64,000 bases of DNA, taken from positions 2,016,001 through 2,080,000 of the forward strand of contig CAJHZI010000203.1 in assembly GCA_905160935.1 (NCBI GenBank), given 5' to 3'. The notes under the pieces are model-generated. The model was not told the origin of the DNA. It saw only the letters and a list, made by a program, of their open reading frames with translations, and searched no databases. This DNA comes from Enchytraeus crypticus (lineage: Eukaryota; Annelida; Clitellata; Enchytraeida; Enchytraeidae). A program made the position numbers and the translations under genes. Position 1 is the stretch's first letter, and each line of letters starts with the position of its first letter. This document shows positions 23,335 through 35,044 of this stretch, one piece after another.

Positions 23335-24190
23335 TTGTACTGTACTGTATTCTACTGTATTGTACTAATGTACTGTAACTTTCTGCGGTTGTCAGATTGA
23401 ACGGAAATAAACGAATATATTATTATTATTAAATTTTAGTTAAGATTGGGTTCAGAAATTCTTGCTAATTTAAATCGATTGTGTCTAGATACTGGTAACC
23501 CTTGGGCCTTTGAAGTCAAAATAATTCTATTTAAAGAATTCTCGGAGCCCTCTTTAGACGGGGTAGGGCACTCAGCACGTGCTGAAAGTGCTTCATGGTA
23601 AATCTGGCCATGCACATTTGCAACTTCATCACTATAGATTTCCACAAATCTAACACCGTATTTAAGAGAGATGAAAATTCATTAGAAGCTACAGAAATTG
23701 TTAACGGTTGTATCAACACGAACTGTTTGGGTGGTTCAATCATTTATTTATATTATTTATTCACAATGCCGGACCAGTGAGTTTATGTTCATATTTCATA
23801 CAGCTCTCAACAAAGAACCTTTCCAAATTATCCACAGGCTCTCAAACAAAGAGGAAGTGATCGAGAGATCCGAAGTTCTATCGTTGGACAGTCACGATAT
23901 GTGCCGATAGAAGTTCAATAAATTTGACACAAAGGAAAATGAAATACTTGATTATATGACAGATGTACCACTTGTCGAATAAACATTTTAAAAAATTTGG
24001 CACAAAGAGCAAAATGAAATACTTGATCATGAGAGCTATACCACTTGTCACGAGTCAACTGTTATCATATTGTATACGTTACGTCATCAGCTTATGTCAC
24101 ATGTCATGGACTCCTCAATTACGTAAACAAGACTGTCCGTCCAAAAGCGAGGGTACTAAAATCTCTTAACGTATTTGCCCACTGACGTTT
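23335..24190. other. retroelement-like tail, then no gene seen
   Basis: 23330-23435 ends GAACGGAAATAAACGAATATATTATTATTATT, like other LINE tails that end in simple repeats. The remainder has only short overlapping ORFs on both strands without domain signal. Confidence 0.45.
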
Positions 24191-24194
24191 CTTT

Positions 24195-24485
24195 TATCAT
24201 ACTATAACGAATAACCTAGGCAGGCTCTAAACAGGCATGAACTAGCCTAAACAAACATTAAATAACCTAAATAGACATTAAGTAGACGAACTGGGATCTC
24301 GCATCCTAAACAGGCATGAAATAGCTGAACTAGACATTGAATATCCAATAGCATAAACAGGCGCGAAATTGCCTGAACAGGCACTGGCAAACAAGAACAG
24401 GTACTTCATACTTACATGGCACTTAACAGACTAAACAGGAATTAAATAGCCTTAACTAGCACTGAACTGGCTAAATAAACATAGT
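24195..24485 (+). repeat. degenerate ~20-bp tandem repeat
   Basis: About twelve to fourteen diverged units of TAAACAGGCATGAAATAGCC run through 290 bp with irregular spacing. Confidence 0.65.
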
Positions 24486-24504
24486 ATAGTCTCAGTAACG
24501 ATGA

Positions 24505-24700
24505 GTAGCCGATTCTGATCCGGAATAGCATGTTTAAAGGCGTCAAAAACAAAGTTAAGCAATTCCGGGCTCGACTAGTTCTAGGATGGACGACCACCCT
24601 GGAAGACCGGGTGCTGACAGGATTGAATGAGAACCCAAGGGTTTTGAAAGACTATTCCGAGCATCCGTGCTAACCCCAAAGTTCATGTCATATTTTATGG
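24505..24700 (+). mobile_element. 5S-rRNA-derived SINE-like element
   Basis: AAGTTAAGCAATTCCGGGC, TAGTTCTAGGATGGACGACC and CCTGGAAGACCGGGTGCTGAC follow the 3' half of animal 5S rRNA (A box, intermediate element, C box) in order. It continues into a non-5S body (GTTTTGAAAGACTATTCCGAGC) shared with 63247-63545, so it is a mobile derivative and not a 5S gene. Confidence 0.75.
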
Positions 24701-25543
24701 GATTAACGTCAAGGTCAGAAGCCCAAAGGGCTTCTCTTCAAGACCTCAGGGATACATGAACTAAAATGTATTGTTATTCTTATATAGGCAATGATTATGG
24801 AAGGAAATATTGAAAAAATTCAAAAAATAGGCGACGTGAGTAAGTTATCTGTAGTACGTTCTCCGGATAACTGCAATGACTAACCAAAAGGATATAAAAA
24901 AAAAAACAAAAACACAGGCACTAGAAACTGGCAATTACCAATATATGAAAGTATTTTAAACTTAGTTTCGACTATCATAAATGTCAAATATATATCGGTA
25001 ATAAATCAGAAATCAGCAATTTTACGTGTCAATAATATGACTGAAAATTAATTATTCAATATATTGTATGAGTTTAGTGTAATTATAAGAGTAAACAAAG
25101 TAGATAGGTACCATTTCCGGCTTCGTGCTGAGGCTCGTACAATCAACCTCAAGGATGTTCTGTGCATTGTGCACACACAGTCATCACCGTTCATACACTA
25201 TGCGCATGATACAAGCCGAGTCATGCACTTTCTATTTCTGTTAACATTCCTGCTAAATGAGGTTCGTAAAAACCAGTAATCAAATCGCAGTCTGGGCTCG
25301 CAACATTGGGAGTTAATCCAAGGGGCTCCAGGTTATTTCTAGAGTTAGAGTTCTTCTCATAGTTATTTAAATTTAGCCTCATTTTCAATAGAGAGAGAAA
25401 AAGTTGATTTCAGTATCCTTTGTAGGCCTACTTATCACACACATGTACACTAACACGCACACACTCGGCCCTAGCTGACCACCAGTATAAAACACTATAC
25501 TCTATTTGATCACTTAGCAGTCATACAGACAATTGTTACATTA
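24700..25543. other. no gene seen
   Basis: AT-rich unique sequence; the small ORF at 25064-25279 has no recognisable domain. Confidence 0.5.
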
Positions 25544-25708
25544 CTGGCTGCGCCGGTGGCTTGTTGCTGAGTTACTCTACAGCCGATCAGTAAATGTAGC
25601 GTTCAAATCCAATGCTCTCCGCGTCACTGACATGCTAAGTTCCGGTAATTCAAGTTTCGGGATCTCTGTCGAGCCAGAAACTGAAGTTAAACTTGACTTT
25701 AGCTTTAT
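25544..25708 (+). mobile_element. tRNA-derived SINE, family A variant
   Basis: GATCAGTAAATGTAGCGTTCAAATCC carries a B box, followed by GCGTCACTGACATGC and a GAAACTGAAGTTAAACTTGAC tail. Its middle differs from the main subfamily (GTCGAGCCAGAAACTG) and matches 30861-30983 and 61088-61199 better. Confidence 0.65.
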
Positions 25709-25957
25709 ATAAAGTGAAAAATTACTAAACAAATTGAATAAGAAGCAAATTCAAACAAAATGCACATATATCAAATTTTAAAAACCTAAGGAATTTTAAT
25801 ATACTGATAATTTTGACACTGGTCAAAATAAAAAGAAGTGGGAGTCAAACAAAGTAACCACTGCAAAATATATGAATGGTACAGTATAAACTGGAAAATA
25901 GCTACATTCAAAGCTAATTCTGTCGGTCTGCCTTATCGTAAAGCCTTCGATTTAGCT

Positions 25958-26320
25958 TCTCTCTCTCTCTCTCTCTTAGTGCACTGCCTACTGGCAGGTC
26001 CAAGGTATATAACGCCTCCACCCTTCTCCTTCTCTGTTTTCCGCTTTCCTCTTCATATCACATATGAGTCGATCTTTAAATCATCTAGCATTCCTAATCT
26101 CGACCTGCCTCCACTTCTAATTCCTTCTATTTTGACTTCTATGACCTCTTTCCGTGGAATTTGCCCCTTAGAATGTGCCATATCCAACTTTTCATCCATT
26201 TCTTAATGCATTTATCGGCTGTCTATCTGTACCAACTCTCTCCAGAACTTCCTCATTTGTAACCTTTTGAGTCCTGCTGATCCTCTCCATTCTTCTCCAA
26301 ATCCACATTTCCAATGGCTC
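25958..26320 (-). mobile_element. LINE 3' end, antisense, with (AG)n tail
   Basis: On the minus strand it covers the C-terminal coding end (KVTNEEV..RVG), then GGTCATAGAAGTCAAAATAG, GAGATTAGGAATGC, ATATGAAGAGGAAAGCGG, GACCTGCCAGTAGGCAGTGC and ACTAAGAGAGAGAGAGAG. The (AG)n run sits exactly at the 3' terminus. Confidence 0.8.
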
Positions 26321-26534
26321 TAGTATATTTAGCTAAAATAAGGAATGAATCTCCCTAGAGGAAGTTGATGTCAACTTAATCGTTTCTGTATGGGTCATGG
26401 TAGATGCAGAGAAAGTGAGTTCCGCTATTTGTGATTCGCCGCTTTGTGACAGCGGTCAATCTCAAAACATGAAACATATCTTTGAAGAGTGTCCTTTAGC
26501 CTGTCTGCCGGGTGGACTGTCTACATTAAGCTGC

Positions 26535-26845
26535 CTTAATAATAATAATAATAATAAAGGTTTAAAGTCCGTTTCCTCATACAAGGATGATGTCCCTGAC
26601 GATCATCCTTGTATGAGGAAGATGTCAGGGACATCATCCTTGTATGAGGAATGTATTTCACATGTTACTACAAATCGATTCACTCCAAACGATATAAACA
26701 AAGATGTTGCTGAAGAGAAAGAAAAAAAAGCTAAGCGGTGCCGATCCGGTGATCAAAAAACAGTCAGGTAAGATGAAAAAGTCTATGGTGGGAAGAGACG
26801 TGTTTTCAACCTACAACGGAAAGTGGAAATAGTAGGACATAGTAG
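26535..26845 (-). mobile_element. interspersed repeat family C with internal inverted repeat
   Basis: It starts with (AAT)n then AAAGGTTTAA.GTCCGTTTCCTCAT and continues with ACTACAAATCGATTCAC and TTTCAACCTACAACGGAAAG. The same order is found at 28840-29060. 26573-26651 contains a perfect 28-bp inverted repeat. The antisense orientation is inferred from the GACGTTAAACC(TTT)ATT-type terminus. Confidence 0.65.
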
Positions 26846-26849
26846 GATC

Positions 26850-28055
26850 AGAAGACAGATTCTCAGTGATTTCCAAACAGTAGGACCAGAGAAAGAAAAT
26901 GAACGTTAAAAATAATCCTTACTAATGAAGCAGTTACCTGGATAAACGCATACGCTAAATAAAGCTAAAATTTAGCTATTTCGTTTAAAAACAGTAATCT
27001 TTATTCTTCTTAACCATTCTCTGTATGTACTGCCTATGGGCAGGTCCACAAAATTCGTGAAACTTTCAAACTGCTATATTCATTTATATTATTACTATAA
27101 TACATTCGAACATTACACATATTTCAAAGGCTATGAAATTAAATATAGATTTCAAGCATAATTAAAGGTGTGAAATTTTACATATTTTTCTAAACTAGCC
27201 TCCAGTTATGTCGCTACATCGATATCCCACCAGTAGTACCAGGCGTCTGAGGCCGTCATGGCCGTGTTCCCCCTATTCGCTAAACCAAACAGATCGTATT
27301 AGAAGTTATGCAATATAAGAAATAGCTGGAGAAATCAAACTTGAGTTTCCTAATACAGTTAATACTAAAACCTATACTGACAACGACATAATTATACGGA
27401 ACTGATAATTCGTATAGTTCCAGCAATTCACTTAGTTCCTACACACTTTAGCTACTAAAGTAAATAAGTAAACTATCTAAGCTACCGTTAATTGATCGTA
27501 CAGCCTATAGCAAACGGGCATGTATACCTAGGCCTACTTGTCAAGTGTATTAACTGTTTCAGAACTGTCTACATTACTTACACAATGCGTACACAGCAAA
27601 CAATGTCTCATGCAGTGTCAACTGAGCATGAATAACACGATAGCTTGCAGCTTTCGTGACTCCTATAGACCGCGACAATTCACTCTAAATTAAGTTTTGT
27701 TTTTAATAAGCTCCTCAGTTTCTGTCATTTGATTTAAATATGGCATATTTAGTGAGATGTTTCTGTAGAGAATACTCTGTGTTTGTTTTGTATTAAATGA
27801 CGCACTGAAATGGCAGCCTTTTTCTATTTAAATTGTTATCAGCTTTCTTAAGAGATCTGAGATCTTTCTAAAATACCGAACACGTCGTGGAAGATTATTA
27901 TATTACATAACATAACGGCACACTGGGTCAGGTAGCACAGATGCTTGTTTAAGACCCATTTCCTCCTTCCTTTCCATGGTTATTAATAATCGTTGCCTTT
28001 TGATGGCGCATTAATTGCAGCCGGCGTGGATTTAATAATAACCTTCCATCACCCT
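26850..28055. other. no gene seen
   Basis: A possible short LINE-tail relic at about 27005-27050 (antisense of CCTGCCCATAGGCAGTACA). The rest is unique AT-rich sequence without a supported ORF. Confidence 0.45.
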
Positions 28056-28200
28056 GGTATTTTTTCCTTCCTAAGCTTTTACCAACACTCGGTCTTCCAA
28101 GGTGGTCACCCACAAAGTACTAACCGAGGTCGATGCAGCTTTACTTTGATAAATGACGCGCAACTAAACCAAGTGCGCTAATCCCGCCGTCATATTACGG
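28056..28200 (-). mobile_element. 5S-rRNA-derived SINE-like element, antisense
   Basis: On the minus strand it reads GGCGGGATTAGCGCACTTGG, AAAGCTGCATCGACCTCGG, TTAGTACTTTGTGGGTGACC and ACCTTGGAAGACCGAGTGTTG. It is closely related to 63247-63358. The TTAGTACTT..GGG.GACC core is the 5S C-box region. Confidence 0.75.
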
Positions 28201-28443
28201 TATAATATCATTTGATTCATTAGCAGTCTCGTTCACTGATTTGTGAGTCCATGGCAGCTATAATTTACATCACCGCTCAAAGACTCTATTCTAGATTCAG
28301 AGAAACAGAGAACTATGTTTAATTCCACCATACTAAACCCTTCGAATTAGTTTATGGTCCAAGCAATGAACTATAAAGCAACATTCCAAGTATTATGCTT
28401 TGCCATAATAATAAGTAGTTAAGATTTACTTTTAGTTAAGATT

Positions 28444-28525
28444 TAAATAGATTGGGACGTCCCTGACATCATCCATGTAGGAGAAAACGGACGTTAAACC
28501 TTTATTATTATTGTTATTATTTATA
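28444..28525 (+). mobile_element. LINE-tail fragment ending (ATT)n
   Basis: GGGACGTCCCTGACATCATCC, then AGGAGAAAACGGACGTTAAAC and CTTTATTATTATTG. This is the terminus shared with 12800-12860. Confidence 0.7.
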
Positions 28526-28820
28526 TAAAGATGTTAAATCTACATGTAATCGATGGATTATTCTTAATTAAGTTTCTTGTTAGACTGCACGAAACTAGGT
28601 TGCTGATCCTACATGTGCAGAACAGTTTCAATTCTTTAATTTTTAAATCAGTCATAATAATGCATTTACATTGTACAAAATAAATATAGCAAAACGCACA
28701 AACACTTTAAGTCGTCAATTAAGATATACAGTACCCTATCCAGCTGACCACCTGTTAGAACCACCTTACTGACATGTATCATCTTGTCAGTGGCGCCTGT
28801 ATGTCTCTCTTTAGTAATGA

Positions 28821-28839
<19 letters not shown>

Positions 28840-28853
<14 letters not shown>

Positions 28854-29065
28854 GGTTTAACGTCAATTTCCTCATACCAGGATGATGTCAGGGATGTCCT
28901 CATCAAATATCACTACAAATCGATTCACCCCAAACAATCTGAAACAACATGTGCCGAGGAGAAAGAAAAAGATCCTAAACCGTGTCGGTCCGGTTTTAAA
29001 AAAACGGTCAGGCAAGATTTAACAAATATATAGTGGGAAGAGATGTGCTTTCAACCTACAACGGA
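28840..29065 (-). mobile_element. interspersed repeat family C, second copy
   Basis: (AAT)n then AAAGGTTTAACGTCAATTTCC, ACTACAAATCGATTCACCCC and TTTCAACCTACAACGGAAAG match 26535-26845 in order. It lacks the extra inverted copies seen there. Confidence 0.7.
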
Positions 29066-29324
29066 AAGTGGAAGTAGTAGAACTTGAGCGAAGATCAGGA
29101 TTTAAGTGGCGTAACAATTTTACTTTAAGGGCAACTAAAGTGGTAATTTTTTCCTACCATACGTATACCCCATTAAAAATTGTATCATAATTAATATAAT
29201 GCGACAACTTTGTCAGGTTTACCGCATGTCCTACAACAACATGACATTGTCTGAAGGTCTGTTTACGGTAATGTCTTTACCTAATTTCCAAAGACTACAT
29301 TTCAATAAATATTTACTGGTGCTT

Positions 29325-29765
29325 ACAAATACTTTTATCAACTGTCTATCTGTACCAACTCTCTCCAGTAATTCCTCATTTGTAACCTTTTGAGTCCAAC
29401 TAATACTCTCCATTCTTCTCCAAATCAACAATTCCAATGCCTCTTGTTTCCCAATAGCTTCCTTGTGGTCCATGTGTCACATCCATACAGTAGCATGTTC
29501 CAAACCAAAAGTTAAATTTATTAAGAAATATGAAGATGAGTTGAATAAGACACCTTCTAAGGGGGGGGTCTATTAAAAGAGGTCATAGAAGGTAGAATGG
29601 AAGGAAAGAGAGGCAGGAGCAGGCCGAGATTAGGTATGTTCGATGATTTAAAGATCCACTCATATGTGGAACTGAAGAGAAAAGCGGACGACAAAGAAGA
29701 GTGGAGGCGTTACATGCCATAGACCTGCCAGTAGGCAGTGCACTAAGAGAGAGACAAATAAAATA
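29325..29765 (+). mobile_element. LINE fragment with 5' inversion (twin-priming structure)
   Basis: 29516-29765 is sense: TTTATTAAGAAATATGAAG through TAGGCAGTGCACTAAGAGAGAG. 29325-29512 is the immediately preceding part of the same LINE in reverse complement; read on the minus strand it covers TTTGGTTTGGAACATGC to GACAGTTGATAAAAGTATTT. In the reference copy at 17110-17540 the two parts abut at ATAAATGTATTAAGAAAT. Confidence 0.85.
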
Positions 29766-30206
29766 ATAATTTAACAGAGTAATATTTTCAGTAATTACCA
29801 GTCTTGATCACTGAATACTACAATATTCACTAAAAGTATTGTCTCACTGACTACTGATTTATATTTATTCACATAAAACTCGGAAAATGGTTTGACAACC
29901 ATTTTCTTGTAATTTGCACCAGTGTAAGAACAATTTAATTTAAGCTCACAACTCTCAATCAAAATCATATTTAACTAGAAAGGGTAATTTCATTGAATTA
30001 TGAACAGTAACTGTAATTTAATCGCCTGAAATTCCTAATGTTCAGTAATTCTAAGCTTTTGTGGTCTAAGTAGCGCGCAGTGTATGTCCCCTGCATTCAA
30101 CACACCTGTATACCAGGCGTTTTATTATCAGAAGTTTTATAATGCCAGCGACAGGTATCGGCTAGGCAACTCAGGCAAGGCCTTCGCCTAAGCCTCACGC
30201 AGGCAC
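29766..30206. other. no gene seen
   Basis: AT-rich unique DNA. Confidence 0.5.
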
Positions 30207-30345
30207 CTGGCTGAAGCCAGTGGCGATGTCGGTAAGATATGCGACCGCGGATCAGTATTTACGGAGTTCAAATGCTGGGCTCGCCCGTCACTGGCATAGC
30301 TTTCGAGTGAGAAAACTGACGTTAACATTAGCTTTACCAGCTTAA
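30207..30345 (+). mobile_element. tRNA-derived SINE, family A, near full length
   Basis: CTGGCTGAAGCCAGTGGCGA (a hairpin and A-box region), GTCGGTAAGATATGCGACCG, GGATCAGTATTTACGGAGTTC with a slightly decayed B box, CGCCCGTCACTGGC, and the tail GAGAAAACTGACGTTAAC. Confidence 0.85.
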
Positions 30346-30554
30346 AGCTTTCCATACTGCTATGGCTTAGTGGTAAAGTTCTTGTGCCAGGTCATATTAA
30401 TCTGCGAATAACTGTTGGTGGTACTTAACATGCTATTAGCTTAGATAAAAATACCGAGATAAGAGAATATTTATATGTGCATGATGTGATACTGCAATAA
30501 ATAAAATCAATAAGAGGAACCCGCATAAACGTCTGATAATTGTGTGTGTGTATC

Positions 30555-30700
<146 letters not shown>

Positions 30701-30734
30701 CTCTGTCTCCGTATTTCTCTGCCTCTCAACTCGG

Positions 30735-31065
30735 TGTTCTTCTAAGCTGTGGTGTTACAAGTGGTACATAAGCCTATGCATACTCAGAGTCTGCTTTCGT
30801 TCCATGTAAAATGCACAACTGAGATCCGTAATCCATTCACAAGAGGCTTTGCCTATGTGGGCTGAACCGGAGCCTTATTGTCATGTTTTTCGACAGCGGA
30901 TAAATAGGTGCAGGGTTCAAATCGAGTGTTCTCCCCGTCACTGAGGTGCTACTCGAGCAGGAAACTGACGTTAAACTTGACTGCTTGGTTGAACTTTTAT
31001 ATCTTATGTAGCCTTTAATATAACTTCTGAGATGATTTCCCGTTGTCTTTCTCAGTTCTTGATTA
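30735..31065 (-). mobile_element. interspersed repeat family D relic, interrupted by a SINE
   Basis: CATACTCAGAGTCTGCTTTCG...GATCCGTAATCCATTCACAA and TTATATCTTATGTAGCC...GAGATGATTTCCCGTTGTC match 13510-13640 in order. A plus-strand SINE (30861-30983) sits between them. Confidence 0.6.
30861..30983 (+). mobile_element. tRNA-derived SINE, family A variant, nested
   Basis: GCAGGGTTCAAATCGAGTG (B box), CCCCGTCACTGAGGTGC and GAGCAGGAAACTGACGTTAAAC place it in the same variant group as 25544-25708. It splits a family D relic. Confidence 0.65.
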
Positions 31066-31289
31066 GTCGCCCATTACCATAAGTGCAGTTAACGATTGGA
31101 ATATTCTTCAGTGACCCTCATAATTGGGGAATCTGAGCGCATAGATAAGAGAAATAAGGGAATGGTTTCCTTACCTCCTCTCTCAGTGTTTTTCACATGA
31201 GTGTAAACAATAGAATGATCGACTAATATTTGAAAGATGAAATTTGTTCCCTTATTGAGAGAGAGAAAGTAAGAGCCCCATTCCCTGAG

Positions 31290-31320
31290 TGTCTACTCTC
31301 TCTCTCTCTCTCTCTCTCTG

Positions 31321-31374
<54 letters not shown>

Positions 31375-31694
31375 CTCTCTCTCTCTTCTCTCTCTGTCTC
31401 TGTCTCCTCTTCTCTGTCCCTCTCTCTCTGTCTCTCTGCCTCTCTCTCTCCCTCTCTGTCTCTTCTGTCCCTCTGTCTCTTCTCTCCTCTCTGTCTCTCT
31501 TCTCTCCCTCTCCCTCTCTCCCCCTCTCTCTCTGTCTTTGTCTCTGGCCCGCTGTCTCTCCCCTGCCCTCTCCTCCTGTCTCTGTCTCTCTCCTCCCCTC
31601 CCTCTCCACGCTCTCGCTCTGTCCCTTCTCTTCTCTCTCTCTCTGTCTCTGTCTCCTGTCTTCTCTCTCTCTCTCCTCTCTCGTCCTCTCTCTC

Positions 31695-31784
<90 letters not shown>

Positions 31785-31845
31785 TCTAGAAGATGATTGA
31801 CTCTTTCTCCTCCTCCTCTCTCTCTCTCTCTCTTTCTCTCATTCT
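31290..31845 (+). repeat. long (CT)n microsatellite
   Basis: About 550 bp of CT/CTGT repeat, interrupted near 31788-31812. Ser/Leu and Arg/Glu ORFs across it are repeat translations. Confidence 0.97.
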
Positions 31846-31849
31846 CCGT

Positions 31850-32276
31850 CTACACCAAGGGCGTAGCCAGGAGGATTTGGGGATAAATTCCCCCCAATGG
31901 GTTTCTGTAGAAACTGTACCCCCTCTTAAGCCACTTTTTATGAGTATATTGCAATATCAATAAAAATAAATCGGAAATTAAGAGCTTAGAATTTACTTTC
32001 AATAAGGCTTTATTTAAACTATTTCAGGTATCTACTGTAGTATGAATGATTTGCTGTTTTGCATGAATATATTTAACATCCATGGAATAGAAGACAAATA
32101 TCAGTTGAGAAAAGACAGATTTATGTCAACGCTGAAGACAATAAATAATATCAACTTACGCAATTTGGTTCATTGACAGTGCTCCCCACTTGAATTTATG
32201 TATTTATTCGTTGTTTTTCTCTTATGTGTTGTAATGTGCACCATGTTAGTTTGTCACTTTTGTACTGATTTGCTGC

Positions 32277-32319
<43 letters not shown>

Positions 32320-32810
32320 TAAAATGAAAAAATATTTAAATTAAAGTGAAAAATATACATTTAATTATTTTAATAGAAGACATAGAAATATTAATTTTTT
32401 CACGTATTCTTCTAGGATAGTCTCAATTTTAGCTAAGTTGTTAATCTAGCCGAAGCTTTATTTAGTTAACATAAGTCCAGCAGGGTCAGTACAGCCTCCC
32501 GTTAATAAATCAGAGTTGGTAGAAATAACGAATTGATGAGAATTCGTGAGCTTCTGTGATATTGTAGTATAAATGGAACACAACTGTATGATACAGTATG
32601 ATGCAATGTTAGCTAAAGGCTAACAGTATGGCCTTTGTCAAGAGGGGTGATATGGCAGATAAATTTTAAAGTGAAAAAGTTAATTAAATTAAACATTTTA
32701 ATTGTACAAAATGAATAACTTCCTTAGGAGGGGAGGGGATGATATGAGGCAATTTTTGCTATGGGAGATAAATTCCCCACCATTGATTTGATAGAGCTTC
32801 CATCTTTTCA
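31850..32810. other. no gene seen
   Basis: Contains a (TA)n tract at 32279-32316. A relic phrase 'aggggcgtagccaggaggatttggggataaattcccccc' type near 31857-31900 is partly echoed at 32735-32785 (GGGGATGATATGAGGC... ATAAATTCCCCACC), which suggests a decayed interspersed repeat. Confidence 0.4.
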
Positions 32811-32814
32811 TCTC

Positions 32815-33235
32815 TCTTACAATAACTCCAATAACAACAACAGTACAATTAGAGTTTCACTGTTGTCTATGACAACGCTGAATACTATGGAACTAAATCA
32901 GAGCAGAAAGTCGGTTGTAATCGGAGCGAACCAAAATTCGAATAAGCAGTAAAAGGAAGGTGCTGACGGAATAAAGACTGATCAAGAGAAGAAGAGAGGG
33001 TACGCAAAGCGGAAGGGAGAGAATTCCAGATCTGAGGAACAGTGTGCTGGAAGAAGCGTTTGGAGAGCTTACTGAGAGAAGGAATGCTAGGTCTCTCTAG
33101 AGTAAATAATTTAGAGGATCTAGTGGATGACTGCCGGGAGATATGGTGGCTCAATTGAAGTAAGTGAGACATGTAATCTGTACCAGGTGTGGTGATGGAC
33201 TTGTAAATCAGAGAAATTGTCTTGTGCAGAACACT
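32815..33235 (-). mobile_element. Jockey/CR1-like LINE 3' end, antisense (family F)
   Basis: The minus-strand reading has the typical C-terminal coding end (FFQHTVPQIWNSLP, SLDQSLFRQHL). It is followed by a tail antisense to ACAATTAGAGTTTCACTGTTG and (AAC)n. Compare 41740-42060. Confidence 0.8.
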
Positions 33236-33239
33236 TTAA

Positions 33240-33774
33240 ACCAGTGCAAGAAACTTATATGCTTTTTACGTAGAATAATTTAAATGATTATTTCGCATGA
33301 ATGTTCGAGTCCACAACGCACTATTAATTAGCCATTCACTTATATGAGAAATTATATTACAGGTCAGGTAGAGGGAATATATTGGGCAATTAATACTTCA
33401 CAGTGTGTAGGACTTGATCGACCAAAATACTGAAATCAGCGTTAGAAATACATGTAGGCCTACGTTTATGTAAAGAGAAGCGTCTGTCTTGGTGACTTGG
33501 TGTCTTGGTGACTCAAATAAAAGACTGAATTGAATAATTAGTGTCTTTCGAAACACTTCTGTACTAAATGCCATTCAAAGCAATCCTGCACTGAACGCCG
33601 AAAGGTTAAAATGGACATCTGTCTATAGTTTTTGTAAAATAAATTATTGTGTAATTTGGTTAGGCCTATCAACAAGTTCAATAACTACTTTCTTATAATA
33701 TTCAGTGTAATATTACAATACAATATAATATAATGTAATATAATTAATATAATACATTATAATAATTAATTCAT
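33240..33774. other. no gene seen
   Basis: AT-rich, with an (AATAT)n-like patch at 33715-33770 immediately before the next LINE. Confidence 0.5.
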
Positions 33775-34525
33775 TAAACCTTGGAGTCATATTTGATGCA
33801 AACCTTGACTTTAAATCCCATATCTATTCTGTTTGTCGAGTCTTTCTTTCAGATTCGTCAGATTGGGCAAATACTTCTTCCCTTACTAGAAATTCAGCCA
33901 CTATCCTTGCTAATTCTATAGTTCATTCAAAGCTCGACTACTGCATTATTACATGTATTGCCTACTTCTTCTCAATCGTTTGCAGCACGTCCAAAATTAT
34001 CTTGCATGTGTTGTTTGCAGGTCCTCTCGACTTCAATTTCGCTCTCTTTCTCTAATTCGCAGTCTTCACTGGCTCCCTGTTATCAACGCATACAATTTAA
34101 AGAAAGCTCTATTAACTTTCAAAACTCTGCGATTTAGCAAGCCTTCTTACTTATCTGAAATTATTCTTCCCTTTCGTCCCTCACTTGCACTTCGTTCCAC
34201 TGATGCCAATCTTCTCTCTGTTCCAAATATTCTCACATCATTGGACAGACGTTCTTTTGCATACGCAGTACCCACAATCTGGAACACTTTACCTGCTAAT
34301 CTTCGCTCTTGTTTTTCTCTTCCAACATTCTCTAGCAAAGCTTAAGACTTACCTTTTCCCACCTCAGACATAATCAATCTACCCTGACCATTTTTTGATC
34401 ACCGGACTGGCTTTCGTTTAGGACCTTACTTCTCCTCAGCACATATCTTTTTGAAATTGGTCTGAGTGAATTGATCTGTAGTGATGTGTGCTGTTGGAGA
34501 CGTCCCTGACATCATCCCTGGAAGT
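33775..34525 (+). pseudogene. 5'-truncated CR1/Jockey-like LINE (family E), dead
   Basis: The end of the RT thumb region is visible (LGVIFDANLDFKSHI, LANSIVHSKLDYC), then RLQHVQNYLACVVC, TGSLLSTHTI in a shifted frame, and TIWNTLPANLRSC. Frameshifts occur near 33850 and 34070 and within the C-terminus. The 3' end (ATCTGTAGTGATGTGTGCTG, GTCCCTGACATCATCCCTGG) runs straight into a GCAGT pentamer satellite. Confidence 0.8.
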
Positions 34526-35043
34526 GCAGTGCAGTGCAGTGCAGTGTAGTGTAGTGCAGTGTAGTGCAGTGCAGTGCAGTGCAGTGCAGTGCAGTGCAGT
34601 GTAGTGTAGTGCAGTGCAGTGCAGTGTAATGTAACATAATATAATATAATATAATATAATATAATATAGTATAATATAATATAACATAACATAACATAAC
34701 ATAACATAATATAATATAATATAATATAGTATAATACAAAATAATATAATATAATATAATATAATATAATATAATATAATATAATATAATATAATATAAT
34801 ATAATATAATATACTATAATATGATATAATATAATATAATATAATATAATATAATATAATATAATATAATATAATATAATATAATATAATATAATATAAT
34901 ATAATATAATATAATATAATATAATATAATATAATATAATATAATATAATATCATATAATATAATATCATATAATATCATATAATATAATATAATGTAAT
35001 GTAATGTAATGTAATGTAATATAATTATTATATTATCATATAA
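34522..35043 (+). repeat. pentamer satellites: (GCAGT)n then (AATAT)n
   Basis: About 105 bp of GCAGT/GTAGT pentamers pass through GTAAC/ATAAC steps into about 350 bp of ATAAT pentamers, with a few ATCAT variants near 34950-34980. The tract is continuous and in register, as if one pentamer mutated and spread. Confidence 0.95.
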
Positions 35044-35044
35044 T

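Noticed and set aside
23436-24169. Cluster of 60-70 aa ORFs on both strands
   Set aside because: No domain, no splice pattern and no consistent strand; length is expected by chance.
31223-31796. ORFs of 128-188 aa on both strands
   Set aside because: They lie wholly within the (CT)n array; composition is dictated by the repeat.
34426-34980. 184-aa and 152-aa Ile/Leu/Tyr ORFs
   Set aside because: Pentamer satellite read in frame; a 5-bp unit gives a repeating five-residue peptide with no stop.
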